From an uncultured Lachnospiraceae bacterium (GTDB lineage Bacteria; Bacillota; Clostridia; Lachnospirales; Lachnospiraceae), in the NCBI GenBank assembly GCA_910587955.1, contig CAJUNN010000028.1:1-35718 (forward strand): a stretch of 35,718 bases of DNA, given 5' to 3'. Shown here in pieces: positions 32,230-35,718 of the stretch (position 1 is the stretch's first letter; every line of letters starts with the position of its first letter). Below the pieces are notes generated by a model. It saw only the letters and a program-made list of their open reading frames with translations. It was not told the DNA's origin and ran no database searches. The position numbers were made by a program, and so were the translations under genes.

Positions 32230-33255
32230 TCACCCAATCTCCTTCCCCGCCAGAATTTCCTGATAATCCCGGTAATTCTTCTCTAAAAGCGCCGGTGTGT
32301 CCAGCCCGAAGGGGCATTTCTTTTTACACGCACCGCAGTGCCTGCACTCCTCCACCTTCTTCATCTTCTCCTGCACCTCCGGCGTGAGCTGCAGGTGGGA
32401 GGGTGAGCGCCGGATCAGCTGGGACATGCGGGCGCAGGTATTGATCTCGATCCCCACAGGACAGGGCATGCAGTAACCGCAGGCCCGGCAGAAATCAGAG
32501 CCCAGCTCCTCCTTATCCTTTTCAATTACCGCCCGCATCTCCTCCGTCATCTCCGGCGGATTCTTTATGTAAGAAAGAAATTCATCCAATTCATTCTCCC
32601 GCTGGATTCCCCAGATGGGAAGCACATGCTCAAACTGGGACATATACGCATAAGCGGCCGCAGAATTTGTCAAAAGCCCTCCCGACAGTCCCTTCATAGC
32701 AAGAAATCCCATATTGGCCGCCCGGCATTTTTCCACCAGTTCCAGCTCATGCTCCGTAGAGAGATAACAGAAGGGAAACTGCAGCGTCTCATAGAGGCCG
32801 CTGTCAATGGCTTCATGGGCCACCTGCAGCCTGTGGTTTGTGATACCGATATGCCGGACTTTTCCCTGTTCCTTTGCCTTTCGCATAGCCTCATAGAGGC
32901 CGCTTCCGTCTCCCGGTCTGGGACAGAAGGGAGGATTGTGGAATTGATATAAATCCACATACTCTGTTTTCAAATTTCCAAGAGAAGTCTCCAAATCTTT
33001 CCAGAATTCTTTTTCCGTCAAAGCCGTGGTTTTGGTCGCCAGAAATACCTGCCCGCGTATGCCCTCAAAAGCTTCCCCCAGCTTTTCCTCACTGTCCGTA
33101 TAGAATCGGGCCGTATCAAAGAAACGCATTCCGCCGTCATAAGCTCTGCGCACCAGGGACACTGCCGCATCTTTCGAAATCCTCTGAATCGGAAGAGCGC
33201 CGAATCCGTTCTTATTGACACAAATACCGGTACTCCCAAGCGTCACATTCACCAT
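32230..33255 (-). CDS. aldo/keto reductase with C-terminal [4Fe-4S] domain
   Basis: The protein has 341 residues. The TIM-barrel part shows the AKR tetrad D47, Y52, K75 and H106 (FFDTARFY, ATKT, YQFHNP) plus GKVRHIGITN. The C-terminal part carries two ferredoxin-like clusters: C256, C259, C262 and C265 in CRACGYCMPCPVG, and C304, C307, C310 and C314 in CRHCGACKKKCPFG. Enzymes of this type are cytoplasmic and reduce or oxidise carbonyl substrates; the clusters suggest electron exchange with ferredoxin-type partners. The physiological substrate cannot be read from the sequence. GGGAG lies 8 bases before the ATG. The stop codon and the ATG of the giant gene are separated by one base (TGATATG), so the two share an mRNA starting at the promoter at 33324-33352. 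Confidence 0.93.
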   Translation of the reverse strand: MVNVTLGSTGICVNKNGFGALPIQRISKDAAVSLVRRAYDGGMRFFDTARFYTDSEEKLGEAFEGIRGQVFLATKTTALTEKEFWKDLETSLGNLKTEYVDLYQFHNPPFCPRPGDGSGLYEAMRKAKEQGKVRHIGITNHRLQVAHEAIDSGLYETLQFPFCYLSTEHELELVEKCRAANMGFLAMKGLSGGLLTNSAAAYAYMSQFEHVLPIWGIQRENELDEFLSYIKNPPEMTEEMRAVIEKDKEELGSDFCRACGYCMPCPVGIEINTCARMSQLIRRSPSHLQLTPEVQEKMKKVEECRHCGACKKKCPFGLDTPALLEKNYRDYQEILAGKEIG

Positions 33256-33280
33256 ATTCCATTCTCCCTTTCCAACACAA

Positions 33281-33341
33281 AATATCCCGGATAAGATTCA
33301 GAAAATCTAACCTATTTTCTACTATCTTATCACGGGATATT
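33281..33341. repeat. 61-base nested inverted repeat over the promoter of the reductase-giant gene operon
   Basis: AATATCCCG (33281-33289) pairs with CGGGATATT (33333-33341). GATAAGAT pairs with ATCTTATC after a one-base bulge, and AGAAAAT pairs with ATTTTCT around a 7-base loop, giving about 24 pairs. Two 11-base palindromes lie inside or next to the arms: TATCCCGGATA at 33283-33293 and GGATATTATCC at 33335-33345. The structure covers the -10 and most of the spacer of the promoter. There is no T run, so a terminator is unlikely. Confidence 0.85.
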
Positions 33342-33352
33342 ATCCGTTTCAA
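33324..33352 (-). promoter_or_regulatory. promoter of the aldo/keto reductase-giant gene operon
   Basis: On the minus strand TTGAAA (33352-33347), 17 bases, TAAGAT (33329-33324). The predicted start near 33317 leaves a leader of about 60 bases. Two copies of a TATCC/GGATA palindrome flank the promoter core at about 50-base spacing, suggesting a binding site for a regulator. Confidence 0.75.
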
Positions 33353-33372
33353 GAATATTATCTGCGGAATCT

Positions 33373-35496
33373 TTATCTTCTGCCCCAGAACTTTTCTCTT
33401 AAATTTCTGTAAAAACTGCAGATAAATTTTTCTTTTACAACCGCCTGCTCTTCCTCCTGCCTGGGAGCCAGAACCGCAGCCGAAAACGGCGGCATAAAAA
33501 TCTCAATCTCACCCCCCAGGGTAAGATAGCAGGCCGACTCTGTTGTAAAGCCATCCTCCACGGAGAGCATCAAACGTTCCATCAGCACACCGTCCCGGAC
33601 CTCGCCCAGCCAAACCGGAAGCTTCAGCTTCTTTCCCTCTTCCAGGTTATTGATTACAATGAGCAGCTGATCCGTTTCGTCAAACCGGATAAAGCTGAGA
33701 ATGCCCCGCTCTGCCAGCAAAAGCGTCCCGCTTCCTTTTCTGCACACGGGATGTTCTTTTCGTATACGGATCAATTCTTTATGGTAGCGAATCAAATCCA
33801 GATCTTCATGGCCCCAGGGATAGGTTCTGCGGTTGTCCGGATCTGTGAAACCGCACAGGCCCGCCTCGTCTCCGTAATAAATCGTCGGTGCTCCGTGCCA
33901 GATCATCTGCAATGCCACTGCTTCCCGGAAGACAGCCTTGGAAACCCCTTCCTCCGCAGCCGCGCTGCCCAGGTCTCCCACGCGCCCCACCTTGTGATTG
34001 GTCCTGGTCAGAAACCGGGAGTGATCGTGGTTGGACAGCTGATTCATGGCAATCAGAAACGACTGCCCGAAAAAGGCCCTTATGGTATGCCCCAGAGTAT
34101 TGGTCAGCACCTTTTCATTGTTGAGCAAGTCTTCTCGGTACTCCTCGCTGTGCTTCTCCATTCCCGTCAGGAACCAGGTCATGGGCTCCATAAACGCATC
34201 ATAATTCATAACCGAGTCCCACTCATCGCCCTGCAGCCAGGCGGCTGCGTCCCCGTAATGCTCCGCATATATCACAGCCTCCGGGTTTGCTTCCTTCACG
34301 TTGCGCCGGAAATCTTTCCAGAACCGATGGTTAAACTCCGCAGACAGCCCCAAATCCGCTGCCACATCCAGACGCCATCCGTCTACGTTATACGGGGGCG
34401 AAACCCACTTCCGGGCAATCCGCATAATGTAATTGTAAAGCTCCTCCGAAGTCTCATAGGAAAGCTTGGGGAGTGTATCGTGTCCCCACCAGCCGTCATA
34501 AAAGGGATTGTAGGGCCACTCGTGCTCATTGTTAAATTTGAAAAAACCCCGGTACGGGCTGTCCGGAGAAACGTAGGCACCTTTTTCGTAGTCTTCGTCA
34601 CCCTCATAAAGCCGCTCGCGATCCAGCCATTTATTAAAAGATCCGCAGTGGTTAAATACACCGTCCAGCACTACCCGGATCCCCCGCTTGTGCACCTCTT
34701 CCACAAAACGGGCAAAAAATTCATTGCTGGCTTCCAGATTCTCTTTATGAACTACCCGCTGAATGTATTTACTGGCCTTCTGGTTATCCTGCTCCCCTTC
34801 TTGGAGAATCTCTCCGCCGTCCTCACGAATCACCGTAAAGTGAGGATCAATATAATCATAATCCTGGCAGTCGTATTTATGATTGGAAGGCGACACAAAA
34901 ATGGGATTCATGTAGATCACATCAATTCCCAAGTCTTCCAGGTAATCCAGCTTATCCAGAATCCCCTGCAGATCCCCGCCGTAAAAAGAGCGCACGTCCA
35001 TAGGCTTGGGACACCGATCCCAATCCTCCACCCGCTCTACTTGCTCACCGATGTAGCTGTATTCTCCTGTCACCACATCATTGGACGGATCCCCATTGCA
35101 GAAGCGATCCACATAAATCTGGTACATAACTGCGCCTTTGGCCCAGTCCGGCGTAAAGAATCCTGGCACGATTCCAAAGGAATAGCAGCTCTGCAAGTCA
35201 TTGGTAACGCCGCGTTTGTTGAAAAATACCCGTTCCTTTCCTAATCTTATCTCAAAATAATAAAGGATCTTCTCATCCTTTACCTCCAACTTCACCCGGT
35301 AATAGTCAAACAACTCGTTGGTTCTGTATTTTTCCATGGGAAGCCGGATCCCGCCGCTGATTAAGAATACGGCATCCGCATTGTCCTTTGCAGTCCGAAA
35401 CAATACAGCAGATGTATCTCCCGGCTTCACTTCCAAAGGAATCCGGTACTGATCCGACTCATCCGAAAACAACGCCCTCTTATTGATTTGATTCAT
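33373..35496 (-). CDS. GH13 neopullulanase/cyclomaltodextrinase-type alpha-glucan hydrolase
   Basis: The protein has 707 residues and no signal peptide, so it is probably cytoplasmic. An N-terminal beta-sandwich of about 120 residues fits a CBM34-type domain. The catalytic barrel shows the GH13 regions DGVFNH, GWRLDVAAD (nucleophile D377), EHYGD (acid/base E412) and LSNHDH (transition-state D491). LPKLS before region II resembles the MPKL-type motif of neopullulanase and maltogenic amylase enzymes (GH13_20-like). It would cut alpha-1,4 (and some alpha-1,6) bonds in imported maltodextrins or cyclodextrins. AAGGAG lies 5 bases before the ATG, and a promoter is at 35534-35562. The last 20 residues are basic (EKFICSFYRNLREKFWGRR), beyond the usual C-terminal domain. 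Exact substrate is not decided by sequence. Confidence 0.93.
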   Translation of the reverse strand: MNQINKRALFSDESDQYRIPLEVKPGDTSAVLFRTAKDNADAVFLISGGIRLPMEKYRTNELFDYYRVKLEVKDEKILYYFEIRLGKERVFFNKRGVTNDLQSCYSFGIVPGFFTPDWAKGAVMYQIYVDRFCNGDPSNDVVTGEYSYIGEQVERVEDWDRCPKPMDVRSFYGGDLQGILDKLDYLEDLGIDVIYMNPIFVSPSNHKYDCQDYDYIDPHFTVIREDGGEILQEGEQDNQKASKYIQRVVHKENLEASNEFFARFVEEVHKRGIRVVLDGVFNHCGSFNKWLDRERLYEGDEDYEKGAYVSPDSPYRGFFKFNNEHEWPYNPFYDGWWGHDTLPKLSYETSEELYNYIMRIARKWVSPPYNVDGWRLDVAADLGLSAEFNHRFWKDFRRNVKEANPEAVIYAEHYGDAAAWLQGDEWDSVMNYDAFMEPMTWFLTGMEKHSEEYREDLLNNEKVLTNTLGHTIRAFFGQSFLIAMNQLSNHDHSRFLTRTNHKVGRVGDLGSAAAEEGVSKAVFREAVALQMIWHGAPTIYYGDEAGLCGFTDPDNRRTYPWGHEDLDLIRYHKELIRIRKEHPVCRKGSGTLLLAERGILSFIRFDETDQLLIVINNLEEGKKLKLPVWLGEVRDGVLMERLMLSVEDGFTTESACYLTLGGEIEIFMPPFSAAVLAPRQEEEQAVVKEKFICSFYRNLREKFWGRR

Positions 35497-35533
35497 AGAT
35501 TCTCCTTAGAAACGTGTAGTCTGTTTCTATACC

Positions 35534-35562
35534 ATTTTATACTACTGAAAAAAAGATTACAA
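35534..35562 (-). promoter_or_regulatory. promoter of the GH13 gene
   Basis: On the minus strand TTGTAA (35562-35557), 17 bases including a T run, and TAAAAT (35539-35534), about 38 bases before the ATG. No CcpA-type cre site was recognised nearby. Confidence 0.78.
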
Positions 35563-35621
35563 CCTTTATTTTCCGCTTATCCCCAGCTGAACAATCCGCC
35601 TGCATTTTAAAAACGGGCAGT

Positions 35622-35656
35622 AAAAAAGGCAGCCGTTTCGATCTGCTGCCTTTTTT
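35622..35656 (-). terminator. intrinsic terminator of a gene beyond the right edge
   Basis: AAAAAAGGCAGC (35622-35633) pairs with GCTGCCTTTTTT (35645-35656) around an 11-base loop; T runs lie on both sides. On the minus strand it would stop transcription entering from the right before the GH13 promoter. The 62 bases to its right may hold the end of that gene, but are too few to identify it. Confidence 0.85.
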
Positions 35657-35718
35657 AGGAGAAGGTATTTCTTTTACTTATGGGGTGTAGCAAAAACTAT
35701 ATAATGTATTGGGGGTTT

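Noticed and set aside
33751..35244. Long plus-strand open frame (497 codons) opposite the GH13 gene
   Set aside because: It shows no protein motif and mirrors the codon usage of the antisense GH13 gene, which has all four catalytic regions.
35674..35718. C-terminal end of a minus-strand gene entering from the right
   Set aside because: Two frames both end in stops here (…ATPHK and …FCYTP), and 14 codons cannot decide between them or support a product. Only the terminator next to it is reported.

Overview
The window looks like chromosome from a Gram-positive member of the class Clostridia, most likely a gut Lachnospiraceae. This rests on the gene order pfk-dnaX-ybaB-recR, a split two-subunit transketolase, DUF5711, LysM and CvpA membrane proteins, strong AGGAGG-type ribosome binding sites, and consensus TTGACA/TATAAT promoters with 17-base spacers. 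Most genes are on the minus strand. The exceptions are tRNA-Ser, a DUF4026-type gene and a serpin gene. No phage, insertion sequence or CRISPR array was seen.

Layout. 1-394: the 5' end of a 16S rRNA gene (minus strand), its leader with two tandem hairpins, and a strong rRNA promoter next to the cvpA stop codon. 395-3435: three co-oriented membrane-protein genes. They encode a LysM protein with a cytoplasmic MPN/JAMM-like domain that has lost its catalytic residues, a DUF5711 protein and a CvpA-like protein. 3593-5492: a split transketolase operon with promoter and terminator. 5501-9246: the pfk-dnaX-ybaB-recR block. 9306-9535: divergent promoters for pfk and tRNA-Ser(CGA), followed by a terminator. 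9576-10868: a DUF4026/DUF2314-like gene and its terminator.

10893-16552: a TetR regulator followed by a DUF308 membrane protein, an MMPL/RND-type transporter and a secreted heptad-repeat protein whose start overlaps the transporter stop. This is probably a regulated envelope export system. 16586-18053: a secreted lipoprotein serpin with an intact inhibitory hinge and an inferred Ala-Ala scissile bond. 18067-18284: tRNA-Gly(TCC) and tRNA-Phe(GAA) behind a near-consensus promoter with a hairpin leader.

18297-33352: an operon of an aldo/keto reductase with two [4Fe-4S] motifs and, 1 base downstream, a 13.9-kb gene for a secreted protein of 4643 residues. That protein has two transglutaminase-like domains with intact Cys-His-Asp triads, two thioredoxin-like domains without active-site CxxC, two Fn3-like segments, and about nine divergent copies of a beta-rich repeat module. 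The last four modules come from a tandem duplication of about 2.0 kb. A large nested inverted repeat covers the operon promoter. 33373-35656: a cytoplasmic GH13 neopullulanase/cyclomaltodextrinase-type enzyme with its own promoter, and a terminator belonging to a gene beyond the window.

The most unusual items are the giant repeat protein and its promoter palindrome, the inactive MPN-LysM protein with its two membrane neighbours, and the elastase-type serpin. All calls come from reading the sequence. No database search or structure prediction was run.
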